DNA of 64,000 nucleotides from positions 385,686,865 through 385,750,864 of the forward strand of contig OY856186.1 in the NCBI GenBank assembly GCA_963693315.1, in the 5' to 3' direction. Source of the DNA: Diogma glabrata. Its lineage: Eukaryota; Arthropoda; Insecta; Diptera; Cylindrotomidae. Under the pieces are notes generated by a model. It made no database searches and was not told the origin of the DNA. It saw only the letters and a list, made by a program, of their open reading frames with translations. A program made the position numbers and the translations under genes. Positions 24,060 through 35,004 of this stretch are shown in pieces. How positions within the stretch are numbered: the first letter of the stretch is position 1; each line of letters opens with the position of its first letter.

Positions 24060-26480
24060 GAGAAAATAATTTTAAATACTGGTGACACAGCGAAGTAAAA
24101 TAATTGAAACACTATTCGAACTATTTTCATCAAAATCGAACAATTGAAAGTATTGAACCCTAAAAATAATAAAACTCGTTTTTAAATTTTAAAAAATTAA
24201 AATATATTTGATTATTTAATAAATTTAAGTACACAGTACATATGATTTAGTATTTTTGCTTTGCTTTAAGTTTTTTTACAATATAATTTAATAGAAATAA
24301 TATTTTAAGAGTTGATTTATATAAAATAAAATTTAAATAATTCAGACGAAACCATTGATGATTGTATTATTTGCAGGATATCCTTTCACATTAATTTGAA
24401 TTTCATGGTTTTCATCTATTTCAAAATAATTAACATTTCTATTTTTTTTTCAAGTTAATAGTTTAACAAAACATTTAAATTCAAAATTTACAAACAAGTA
24501 ATTAAAAAACATTAAACATGACCAACTGACTATTGTGATTTTCATTAGTTTTAAATAGAGGTTTGATTAGGTCATAGGTGTGGTAAGATTATAAGAACCG
24601 ATATAGTTTGCGTTAAAAACCTTTTCTTATAATAATATACATTCAAATTTTTGAGAATTGAGAGTCATTTTCTTTCCAAACCGACCAGTTATAAGTAGAC
24701 ATGGCTCCCATCGAACAGACGCACTCGAAATAATAATTGATCAAGTGCTAGCAGAACTGCTCAGAACGTATCATCGCATAATTCTAAAAAATTGCAGTTT
24801 CTTAATTAGGTGCACCGGGTTTTTGTTTTGTATCCCTTGTCATTCCCACCCCGTTAACAAACATAATTTGGTTATTTGACACTTCAGTATTAAAAACTTT
24901 TTAAGATTTTCGATCAATTAAGTTCGGAGCTAAGAAGGCAAGTAAACATAAAGAAAACCCCATCATAATTCAAAATTATTAAAAAAAGGATTTAACGTGT
25001 AACTAAATCTCAGACTCAGACTGTCGCTTTTCTTATAAATATAGAACTTTTTAGTTTTAGTAAAGAAATTGAAGAACAAAAAAATTATTTTTGTCTTCAA
25101 TTTGAAATATCATTTAACAGAAATCAGTTCAGCCATTTTTAAAGTTCTAATTTTTGAATGATGCCAAGTTTTCCATAAAATGCCAAACTTTACCTCTGCT
25201 TGTATTCGTAACCCGAATCGGAAGAGGTTTGGCAAAAAAATCGACTTTTTTTTATTGATTTGAAATGGAGTCGCTGTATGAAGAACCAAAGGCACCAAAA
25301 AATGAACGGACGTCAGATTTAACTGTCGAACGACAATTCTAGGAGTGAAAATTTGTGATGAAAATTAGAGGTATTAAAGGAAAAATACAGATATTTTTGC
25401 TGAAACTTGGGTCATTTTGGGTCATCAACTATTTTTAATGGTTTGGTTTTTGTTAATCTACAATTTGGATATTGGTTTTTCTAAGTGATAAGTTTTGGTT
25501 TTTCTAAACAATAAATCTTGGTTTTGGTTTCAGCTTTTCAAAATGATATGTTTTGATGTTAAATTAAACAAAAAATGAACAAAATTTGCAAACTGTCCTC
25601 AATGTGCAGTAGACAAATCAACACTCGTTGGCTACATTTGATCCCACTTTTGCCCCCAAATATTGTAATAGATGCCTTGTATGTTTATTACAATAAATAT
25701 CTTCAAAACTGATAAATTAAAAATAAATTTACCTGACCAGTTGAAACTGATACCAAAACCAGTTGAAACTGATAAACAATTGATATGTTTTCCAATATAC
25801 ATGATTTAGAAGCTGGCGTTATTGAAACTCTTCAGCCACCATAAATAGATATGGGTAAGAGTCAGTTGTAAATATTTTATCTCTGAGGATGATCGAAAGA
25901 TTGAAACACGTGTAAGAGAAATAAGAAAATTAAAATTGTGTTTTAGAAGTTAGATTAAAATATATATTTAAATAAAATAAAAATATATTTGTTTTGAATT
26001 TTGAAAAATAGTTTTTTAATGTAAAATCAAAAAGGAAACTTGTAACTATATACAAAAACCAATTTGTTATACTATAGTGATTTTACCGCACTCCATAACC
26101 AAAAATTAAATTTTAAGAGTCAACTCAACCTGAAATTATATTAACAAAAATATTCGCACTTGATCGACTTTTTAAATTGAACATTATAATTTGATCTTGT
26201 TTTGATTTTACTTTAATGATTTTTAGAATCGTTTTGGTTATGAATTTACTAATTTTTAGACATGATTTTGGCTATGGTTTTGGTTTTGATGGAATAGGAT
26301 ACGGTTTTCGTTTTACTGTTTTTATAAGGTTTTATGGTTTTTGTGGTTTTGGTTTTGAAAAACCGGTTTGCAGCTCTGCATTAATACCTGCAATATCCGG
26401 GACTACTATTAGTACTTAGTAGTTCTTTATGGACGCCCGAAAATTCATAAAACAATCTGTCAAATCGAACAATTACATCG
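24060..26480. other. No gene seen; possible hAT-like end near 26390
   Basis: AT-rich non-coding DNA. From about 25430 to 26390 there are many GGTTTTGGTTTT-type runs, and at 26362-26387 the sequence AAAACCGGTTTGCAGCTCTG looks like a transposon terminus; a partner left end was not found. The related block near 18400 lacks the last bases. I see no supported coding region. Confidence 0.35.
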
Positions 26481-26800
26481 ATTTTGAAAAAACCTAAGTA
26501 TTGCATTGTGCATTCATGAGCCAAAAGCGAAATTCGCTTACCCCCACCTTTTTAGCATTTCTCGGCGTTTTAGGACTGATTCTAAAAAAGCAAAAAAAAA
26601 TGTATGTCTGTCTGCCGGCCGTCACAACCTACGAAATCTAGAAAACCGCTGGACGGATTTCAAAAATTTTTTTTTCTTAAAATAGGTTTACTCAATAGGA
26701 AAAGCCAAAGGGCGATGTGTTCGATAACTGTTCCGAAAGTGTGTCAAAAAAATCGTGAAGTGTGTCAAAACAAGGAAATTTGCATATTTTTTGCTTAAAA
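26480..26800. repeat. Dispersed repeat, shared with 53790-54120
   Basis: Shared phrases in the same order and orientation are ACCTAAGTA near the start, GCATTT-TCG-CGTTTTAGG, GCAAAAAAAA, CTAGAAAAC-GCTGGA-GATTTCAAA, TTCATATTTTTTGCTT-like AT runs, and two nearby GTGTGTCAAAAAA motifs. Non-coding. It is probably one transposon family present twice; I cannot define its ends. Confidence 0.6.
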
Positions 26801-27014
26801 AACGTTCATTTTAAGTGATTACGAATAGAAACAGTGAATTTGAAGAAATTTTGATGGTCGGCATTGGTATGCGAGACCAAAAACTATTGCATTATAAGTT
26901 TGTGAAAAAAATATTGTCAAGTATGTCAAAAAAAATGATTTCATTTATTTTTTTAGATAATTTTTTGAAAAAAAAAAATTTAACTGTTTGTATGACGTAA
27001 ATGTGACATGGAAA

Positions 27015-27490
27015 TTTTTGAATTTGTTCAAGTTTTTGAAATATTTTTGGAATTTTGAAAAAAGTTTGTATTTTTGATTTTGTAAGAATTTTTGGAATAT
27101 TTTTAGAATCTTGAAAAATTTTAAATTTTTGATTTTATTATAATTTTTGGAATTTTGAAAAAAGTATCAACTTTTGATATTGTTATAATTTTTGCAATAT
27201 TTTTTAGAATTTTGAAAAAACTTTGAATTTTTAAGAAGTTTTGGAATATTATTAGAATTTAGAAAAAGTTTAAATATTTGATTTTACATATTCTAATTTT
27301 TGGAATTTTGAAAAAAGTTTCAATTTTTGATATTGTTATAATTTTTGCAATATTTTCAGAATTTTTGAAAAAGTTTAATCTTTGATGTTGTAATAATTTT
27401 TGGAATATTTTTAGAATTTTGAAAAAAGTTTGATTTAATTTAATTTTTACAATATTTGTGGAATTTTGAAAGAAATATGAATTTGTAATT
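27015..27490. repeat. Degenerate AT-rich minisatellite
   Basis: About seven imperfect units of roughly 60-80 bp follow one another, each of the form AATTTTTGGAATATTTTTAG then AATTTTGAAAAAAGTTT then ATTTTTGATTTTGT. Drift between units is high. The open frame on the minus strand (27259-27552) is a by-product of the repeat, not a gene. Confidence 0.75.
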
Positions 27491-27552
27491 TTGTAATATT
27501 TTCTCGAAACGCTAAATGGACAGGTTTTTGAGTAGTTTGCTGACTGTATCAT

Positions 27553-28920
27553 CTTTTCATTAAATTATGTTAATTTATGATCTATTATGATTTTCCGGCA
27601 ACGTATTGATGTTTCGTGTTAGTTTTGTAATGAATTTCTAAACAGAGATAAAAAAAATACATGTACTTTAACAAAGAGTTATGTTTGATATGCATCGCTG
27701 CCCAAAACTAAAAACTGTGTCCTCATAAAAGTTTTATGCCGAAAACTATATCAAAATCCTTAGCCAACCGAAGTCTTGATATCTCAGAGCTTGAAATTTC
27801 AGCCCCTCCATATTTTTCTAATTTAAAACCATCAAATGGAAATCAAAAACTCTTAAATTTTCAGAAACCCTGTAGAGAATTGAACTTTAACAAGATGAGG
27901 ACATTGTATCTTTTGATGTGACATTATTTGTATTTATACCCGGTAATGCAATAAAAAATTGTTGACTGGTAGGAGGAGAAGATGTAGACCATACATCCAT
28001 CGCACACACTGTGAATACTATTTTATGGTGTATATCGTACTTTAGTGTGCCGATGTCACCAAAATTCTGATTTACTCTGTCAAATTTAGTTACTACCAAA
28101 CTATTGTCTTTCTTCACAATATCAACAAAACAAAAACTCCTAAGGCCGGTTATGACTAGTGTTAAATTTGAAAAATTTCATTACTTCGAAACTTTATTTA
28201 TATGTATTTAGAAATACATCCTGCAATTTGTAACATCATATTTTAATATACCGTTTCTAAAACAATCTTTAACCGTTTATTATTCAAACCAAATAACTAT
28301 TTAAAACTAACTTATACTTGTTTGACGAATGCTTTGTGAAAAGATTTACTCTAGCATCTACATATTTACTTTTTTAATACATAAACTTAAGTATTCTAAC
28401 CATACTATTTCTATGAATTTTGTATTTAAGTTTCGTTTTCTATAATTTAAATGAAAATCTGATAAGTGTAGTTTATGGTTATTTATGATCTTTGAACAAA
28501 ATATTCATTGTACTTGTTGAAGAAAATAAAAATTAATTATTATGAAAATAATTAAATTATGTTCAACCAAATAACAACAGTATTTACTACAAATCCTATT
28601 TAATCGTGGTTTCTTAAAGAAATTAATTAATATTGTAATAAGTTGATCAACTGTTTTTCTACGGCTGAACTAAAACTTGAACATTCTATGAGTTAATATT
28701 AATATTTTCTATCTTATTCTATGACTTCTTTTACATTCTATTTAATTTATTTTTAAGAAATAAAGTGATTTTAATTTTATTTATAATACAATAAAAAATC
28801 TCAATGCATATAAGTGTTTGTTTTGTGAATTATAAACAAATTAGATTACGTATTGTAATGTTTATGTGTAAACATATGTACGCAGTTAAATTTTGTTATG
28901 TAAAATCAGCTTAATTGACC
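27553..28920. other. No gene seen
   Basis: About 1.4 kb of AT-rich DNA without a supported coding region, RNA gene or clear repeat. Confidence 0.5.
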
Positions 28921-28924
28921 CTTT

Positions 28925-29025
28925 TTCCACACTTGTGTGCAGCGCAACGCATTACTTCTTCGTTTCTTACCTTTGTCTATAAATTGCCTATAAACTAAAT
29001 TTCAAATATGGCAACTCTAATTTAC
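28925..29025. repeat. Dispersed repeat block, second copy
   Basis: Matches 15530-15640 in the same orientation with scattered substitutions and one extra CTATAAATTGC-like insertion. It stands directly upstream of the zeste-like fragment. Confidence 0.65.
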
Positions 29026-29166
29026 AGTCCGATTCTGAGCTAAGAGATCTCTTATGTCGCTACATAAGATATTTTTTGTAAGATTTTTTTAAGAGATTTT
29101 TTTTAATTGTGATTCTGAGTTCGTATCTCTTACAAAATCTCTTAAAAACTCTCCAGTTTTTTTGTA

Positions 29167-29531
29167 GAGCTGGCGCAGTTTGTTTATGCCAATTATAAAA
29201 TCGAGAACAAACGAAAGCAACATACAAGTGTTAAGCAAATGGAAACCTATTTAAGCTTTCTAGAGGAAAATCCACAGTTTAAAGCAGGTAAAAACACACC
29301 GGAAAATACTAATTACCTAGAAGAAAAGCGGGCCGAGTTTGAAGAAAAATTAAATAGTCCAGTAAAGAGTTCAAAGGAATGGAAATTAGTAAGTATCAAT
29401 TCGTAATATATGTATACAGTTATTGTAATATTTATTTTAATTTTATGTTGTTGTTCTAGTCGCTAAATCATTGGAAATACCAATTAAAATCGAAAGCCCA
29501 AAAGATAAAACAGGATCTATTGAAATGTTAA
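29167..29531 (+). CDS. Zeste-like (Myb/SANT) DNA-binding domain fragment, spliced
   Basis: Exon 29167-29388 (upstream limit uncertain) and exon 29460-29531 are joined by a 71-bp GT-AG intron that keeps the frame. The protein has KQHTSVKQMETYLSFLEENP, then PVKSSKEWK, and after the intron SLNHWKYQLKSKAQKIKQD, ending at a stop at 29529-29531. This is the trihelix pattern of the regulatory protein zeste family: an N-terminal helix, a PVKS-x-x-xW motif and a final basic helix with Trp. There is no good ATG at the 5' end; the internal ATG at 29239 falls inside the domain. It may be an exon of a longer gene, a truncated copy, or the DNA-binding partner protein of a PIF/Harbinger-type transposon. Domain call firm, gene status not. 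Confidence 0.6.
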
Positions 29532-31156
29532 GTTTCAAAAGAAAACATAATTTAATAGCATATGTTGTTTGCCTCATATACGTTACAATTCCCGTTTTTA
29601 GTTACGAAAATTAGTTCGTTTTACAATTGTTTTTTCTTTACATTATTATGTCAAATGCAAATAATACCGAGAAGTAAATCTTTCCTAATTGTTGTTTATT
29701 AAATACCGTAGAAAAACTATAATGTATAACTCGCCAGAATGTACATTTCCCGCTCATGTGATAAAATTTCATACTCGCTTGAAGTAAAGTACATTTTGCC
29801 ATCATTATACAAACAACTATTGTCTACCACCCACTTTACATATTGGAAAATTTAAATTAAAAGAAAACCAAACGATTTTGTTATATAATTCTATTTTATG
29901 TTTAATCACATAAACATAAAAATAGCAGTATGTACATGCATATATAGCTGAGATATTTAGCTAATTTACATTGAATATTAAATAATCACAAATTGATGTC
30001 TATTGATTTTTATTAAACGTTATTTACTATATTGCGTTTTATTAATATGAATAACCTTCCGTAATGAAAAGAGAATTTATATTAAAAACTACTCAATTTC
30101 CTGAACTGTCTTTCTATTTTCTAATTATTTTTTAACTTTACAACAAGTGTGTCATTTAGAGAATCGATTCAAGAAGCAGACGATGAAATTAATTAATAAT
30201 TACTATTTGATATCTAACATTAATATGTAGTTGCGTTATTATTCGTATAATCTACATATATTACAAATTATATTACACCTAATTCATTTTTACGCAAACT
30301 TGTTATAACGATACGAATCTTTGAATTAAATTTTTTGCTAGCCCCCTTTAAAGAGCCAAAGTCAACTCAAGTTTATAAAAAGTATATTTTTTGCCTTTTG
30401 AACTAGAATTTGTATAGCAGAGATGGGCAACTTTAATACAACTTATCTATGTTACCGAATCGTTCTTTAGATTAAGAAGATGAAGTAACTGCAAATGACG
30501 TTTGTATTGTGGGTAAGGAGTGATAACATACCACTCTTAGCACAATGACATTAGTCTGTTTTTATAAAGTAGCCGTAGCATGGAAGAGTACAAGCCAAAT
30601 GGAGATTAGTAATATGAAGTTATAAACTACTACCGGAAACTTTAAAAGGTAAACTTCAACAATTCGGCCAACATTCTACGCAAATAATATAATCGCCGTA
30701 GTTACAAAACTCATATACTAACAGTAGAATCTTAGCCATAATAAATGATTATCCCTATACCTCCATTCCTTCCATTTTCCTCATCTCCTTCCTTTATAGT
30801 TGACATGGTATCTTCGGATATTCAAAGAGTCTAAATAACGAATATTTCATATTTAGTGTGCTAAACATGTCTAACTAATTAATAAAAAAAAAAAAATCGA
30901 AAAAAAAACCTTGGAATATGCGACATTAGGCTGAATATGATATAAGTATACTTGAATATAATAGGAGGATCTTTTATTCTTGCTTAACGTTTGACTTTAT
31001 ACTATAAAGGGCTGAAAAAGGAAATGTCATCTGTATTCCACAACCGCCAGAATTAAAGTTTTGTGACATAAAATTGATACTATATTCACTAGATGCATTA
31101 AAAATGAGTTGTAAAATTCTAAGTATCAAGATGTTGATAATGAACTATTTATTAAC
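29532..31156. other. No gene seen
   Basis: AT-rich sequence with no supported reading frame. A poly(A) tract at about 30883-30908 after AATTAATAAAA could be the tail of an old retroposed sequence, but no body is recognisable. Confidence 0.45.
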
Positions 31157-31160
31157 TTAA

Positions 31161-32587
31161 GGGGGGTTAATGTTAATTCGTACGAAAAAAGGCATGTTCT
31201 TGTGAATTTTTTGTGACGAAACAGTTAAAATCTCTTTATTAACACCCCGATTACCGAAGGCAAGTCATGTCACTTTAAATGACTAAAGACACATCGCATC
31301 AATTTTCGTATTGTTGAAGTCGTTTTTCATGCCTCAAGTCATTTTATACGACAGATGTCACTTTAAATGATATTTTAGTCGCCTCAAATTTTCATGTGAC
31401 AATAATTTTTCCAAACGTCTTTAATTGTTTTTGTGAACTTGAAGAACGTAAAATGTAAGTTTTTTTAGGGGGATATTAGTTTTACTTAGGCGCCAGGAAT
31501 TTTTTTTTATTTGATAGAGAATCACTCACTGAAGCGAATAAAACCAAAACGAGTTGTATCGGAGCCCCGGGGTCGAAAAGATACAGGTCTTTGAAAAAAG
31601 CAAAATCCATACAAAATTGCAATGGTTTTGACAAAAATTTTTTATTTTTTACTTATTTATTTACTTTTGCTTTATTTCCTATGTGCTTATAAGATAAACG
31701 ATCAAAACTGTCCCTTTTACTAAATTTTCTTAATTTACGACAAAAATAATAAAAAAAAAAAATGCACTCGCGCCTAAGATAAAGTAATCTTGCCTTTTTT
31801 AGTTTTGTAGTTTTTTCGTTTCAGAATTTTTAGTTTTAGTCGTGACCGTTTGTATCGACTTCAATAATGCCAATTTTTAAGCGACGTGACATGACTATAG
31901 TCATGTCACCTGGTGTGACACGACTTCAGTAATCGGGGTGTAAAACCAATAGTACATTAAATTATGACATTTGAAGAATATTTTATAAAATTTTCAGGAA
32001 GAAATATTAAAAAACACGGCAATGGCAGCAATTATTCGGACGTGTCTCGGAAAAAGTAGAATTGCGGTGCCCCTCATAACTTGGTGCTGGATCATCCGAA
32101 ATCAAAAAATTAAAGTTCATTCGTTGATTCGTTAGTTCAAGTTCATTCGTTAGTTGATATAGATAATAGTTTTCCCCAGGAACCGATGGGAGGGCTTTTC
32201 GAAATTTTAATTTTTCACTTTTTTGGAACACTTTGAAGGGAAAAACGCGATTTTTTGCGAAAAAAATCGGCTAATTTGTTATTGTAAAATAAAAATTATT
32301 AACAAAATTTGTAAAAACTCTCCAACGTTACCTCGTAAATTATGTACAGAAAAAGTGTTCAAAATTTCAAAAGGATCGGTGCAGTAGTTTTGAAGTTATG
32401 AGGGGCACCGGCTTCGACAACGTGAGTTGTGGGGAAAACGCGGAGCAAATTTAAAAATACTCGTAACGTCGTCAATTTTGCTCCAATCGACTTGAAATTT
32501 TGACACAATATTCTTAAAATATTATGCATTCAATTAAAAAAATAAAAATTTTTTTTAATGTCTTACCACGCCCCGCCCCCTCCCCCC
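31161..32587. mobile_element. Candidate piggyBac-like MITE with TTAA flanks
   Basis: TTAA at 31157-31160 is followed by GGGGGG, and CCCCCC is followed by TTAA at 32588-32591. Exact TTAA flanks next to inverted ends are the mark of piggyBac transposition, though here only about 6-7 bp of the ends match. Inside, TGCCCCTCATAACTT (near 32059) and AAGTTATGAGGGGCACC (near 32391) are a further inverted pair. A PIF-like MITE (31243-31940) is nested within. No transposase frame seen. The call is tentative because the inverted ends are short and simple. Confidence 0.45.
31243..31940. mobile_element. PIF/Harbinger-like MITE with TAA duplication
   Basis: The ends are CACCCCGATTACCGAAG at 31243 and the complement of CACCCCGATTACTGAAG ending at 31940, 17 bp with one mismatch. 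Both are flanked by TAA (31240-31242 and 31941-31943), the 3-bp TWA target site of PIF/Harbinger. Next to each end GTCATGTCAC-like motifs repeat in both orientations, probable transposase-binding sites. Inside is non-coding. Confidence 0.8.
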
Positions 32588-32769
32588 TTAAGCCTTATAG
32601 ATTGTTACGACCTCTCTCTTTCAGTTCAATTCATTGGCTTTACAGGATCTCTGGATTTTCAGCTCCCGCAAATACCTATTTATAGCGGAAGTTGATTGAA
32701 ATGAGTAAATTGGAAAGTAGAAATATCCGATCGGATGAAGTTCGAAGATGAGTAAATTGTAGTAATTAT

Positions 32770-33370
32770 TTAATTTCACGAAACGCGTGTCAAAAAAATT
32801 CGGCCTCCTCCATAGGTCTAAAAAATATTTTACTACGTATCAATTACTCCACATTTATAAGTCCTATATTCGTCCCTGCATGGAGTATTGTTGTCAAGTT
32901 TGGGGCGCTGTATCTGTTACAATCCTTGCTCTTGGTGATCGAAATTTAACATTAAATCTTGATTCCCCACAACATCGTCGCACTGTTGCTGATTTCGTTG
33001 TTTTTTTTAAATATCGTCACTTGCAGTGCTCTGAAGAAATTAGATCCATCATGATGCCTCTAACAAATTCTTTTCCCCGTTTTACTCGTCAATCGGTTTG
33101 TGCAAACAGTCAAACTGTCTAGATTACTCACTGTCATAGTAACAAAATGCAAAGGGACTTCTTTGTGGGTACATCGTACAAATGAAAAGCTTTGCCTGAA
33201 TCAATAGTCTCGAGTGCCTTCAATTCACAAACATTTGAAAAAAAGCGTCTACCATCACCTCAGAATGCACGTTGTTGTGGGACCTAGGTCTTAAAAGTTA
33301 TCTTTGTATTGTTGTGACACATTTTGTAATTCCTATTACACGACACTTTTTATTTAAAAAAAAAAAAACT
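32770..33370 (+). mobile_element. CR1/Jockey-type LINE 3' fragment
   Basis: A frame from 32787 to 33122 encodes the C-terminal, thumb-like region after the reverse transcriptase: QLLHIYKSYIRPCMEYCCQV then a QHRRTVADFVVFFKYRH region and an Arg/Pro-rich end. This is a well-known pattern of CR1/Jockey-type elements. After the stop at 33120 the homology continues to about 33300 in another frame. Copies of the same tail are at 11215-11400, 13310-13800 and 49170-49865. The polymerase core is missing. Confidence 0.75.
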
Positions 33371-33849
33371 TCGTTAATATGGTGCATTTCTCAGCAAAAA
33401 ACGCAGACCTTTGGAAGAAAGATCTTACGATCAATGCTTCTAAAACATAACTCATTGTAAATTAAGTTTTTTCTGTTCAATGTATATACCTTTTGTATAA
33501 CTCATTGCGTTTACCAATAGACATTTTTTCTACATCCCACATTTACATACTGAATGCAGGACCTTAATGCTAATACAAGGAATTTTTGGGAATGAAGGAT
33601 AGATAACGCATAGTATGCAGTAAAAAAATGAAGATCTTGCTCTGCAGTGTAAAATTGGCCAAAATTGTACGATCTAATGTATTTGGCAAAAATGTGGTAT
33701 GGAAGTAAACAATAGACATCTGGCAAGTTTTAATAGTGATCTGGGCATGATCAATAATAATTTAAGTATCAGTCGGGCTGCTTTGGAAGATCACGCAATC
33801 TACACTATAAAAACTATTGCAACAATGCACAAGGTTTTTAACTGATCTT

Positions 33850-34320
33850 CGACTCAAAAACATGGTATGGATAGCAGACTACAGCAGAAAATGTTGAGTA
33901 AAAACTCAAGTTACCTATAGTTTTTCACGGACAGACAAACTCCGAATCACTAATCACACATCTGGATACAGGTAACTATGAATTAGAACGAGTGGAAAAC
34001 TTTCAATAGCTCGGGTCTGTCTACTATAACATCGACAAAGAACGAGCAGGCAGATATTCAAACCAGTGTCATTACCGCATACAGTTTTCTACGCACTCAA
34101 AACATCTTTCGCGATCGGGCAAGCTCACACTTTACAGAGCATAAATACGCAGGTATTTATATAAATAATTTTTAGTGCCCAAACAACCAGCGAGAAAACC
34201 CAGATAGGGTCAACAATCGTTGGGTTTGAGTCAACACCCCTTGGGTTTGAGACAACACCCAAGACCTTCGTGATATAAAATGTCAACAAATCATGGAACG
34301 AGATGCAAAAAAAACTAAGA
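33850..34320 (+). mobile_element. Decayed RTE-type LINE fragment
   Basis: The stretch with CTGGATACAGGTAACTATGA (33963) then GAACGAGTGGAAAACTTTCA matches the LINE at 42870-44575, where the same protein region reads [17 protein letters not shown]. The end piece CTTCGTGATAT (34268) matches that copy's tail at 44459. About 120 bp of unrelated sequence lies between. No open frame remains. Confidence 0.65.
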
Positions 34321-34636
34321 CATCAAAATAACCGGACAATCACGATGTCGAAAAAATAAAAAACTTAACATATTTCCTTTCTATTTTAAAATCAGTTCAA
34401 AAATAAACAATTAATTTTTAAAAACTCGGATACTTGTTGCCTTAATTTTATTATTGAAATAAGGGTTCACACCCTTGTAAATAAACTCGTATTTTAAATT
34501 GGTTTAGTTTTGCATACTAATAAATTTTGGTTTATCTAACTGTTAAGGTTTTGGTTTCGGTTAACATTATAAGACTTATTGCATAAATTATAAAATCTGA
34601 ATTTTTTTTAAATTGTTTTCGCGCAAAAACAGAATC

Positions 34637-34747
34637 TGTACCCTATTTCACCAAACTTACAAATTTGTAATTTCATACAAATTTTAACAAAATTTGTGAA
34701 AATTTGCATGAAATTACAAATTTGTAACTTTGGTGAAATAGGGTACA
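34637..34747. mobile_element. Snap-back MITE, 111 bp
   Basis: The two halves form a long hairpin: TGTACCCTATTTCACCAAA at the left end and TTTGGTGAAATAGGGTACA at the right end, with ACAAATTTGTAATTTCAT and its complement inside. A tiny AT-rich loop separates them. Non-coding; superfamily unknown. Confidence 0.8.
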
Positions 34748-35004
34748 GGTGTCTAAAAAAAATTATATATTTATAAATTTTTCTTTTCAATACTATTTAA
34801 TGATGACATTTATATATAGAGTGTTTTTACTGATCAAAAATTTATATAATTATATACATATACGTATGCATGGTTATATTCAGTAATGATGGTCAACTAA
34901 AAAACTAACTATTAACAAAATCTAAGTTGCTATAAAAAACATATTAAATATTCTAAAAATAAGTAACGAAAACAACAATTCTAAACATATTTAGCTTTAT
35001 ACTC

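Noticed and set aside
27259..27552. Minus-strand frame rich in Lys, Ile, Asn and Phe
   Set aside because: It is a by-product of the AT-rich minisatellite.
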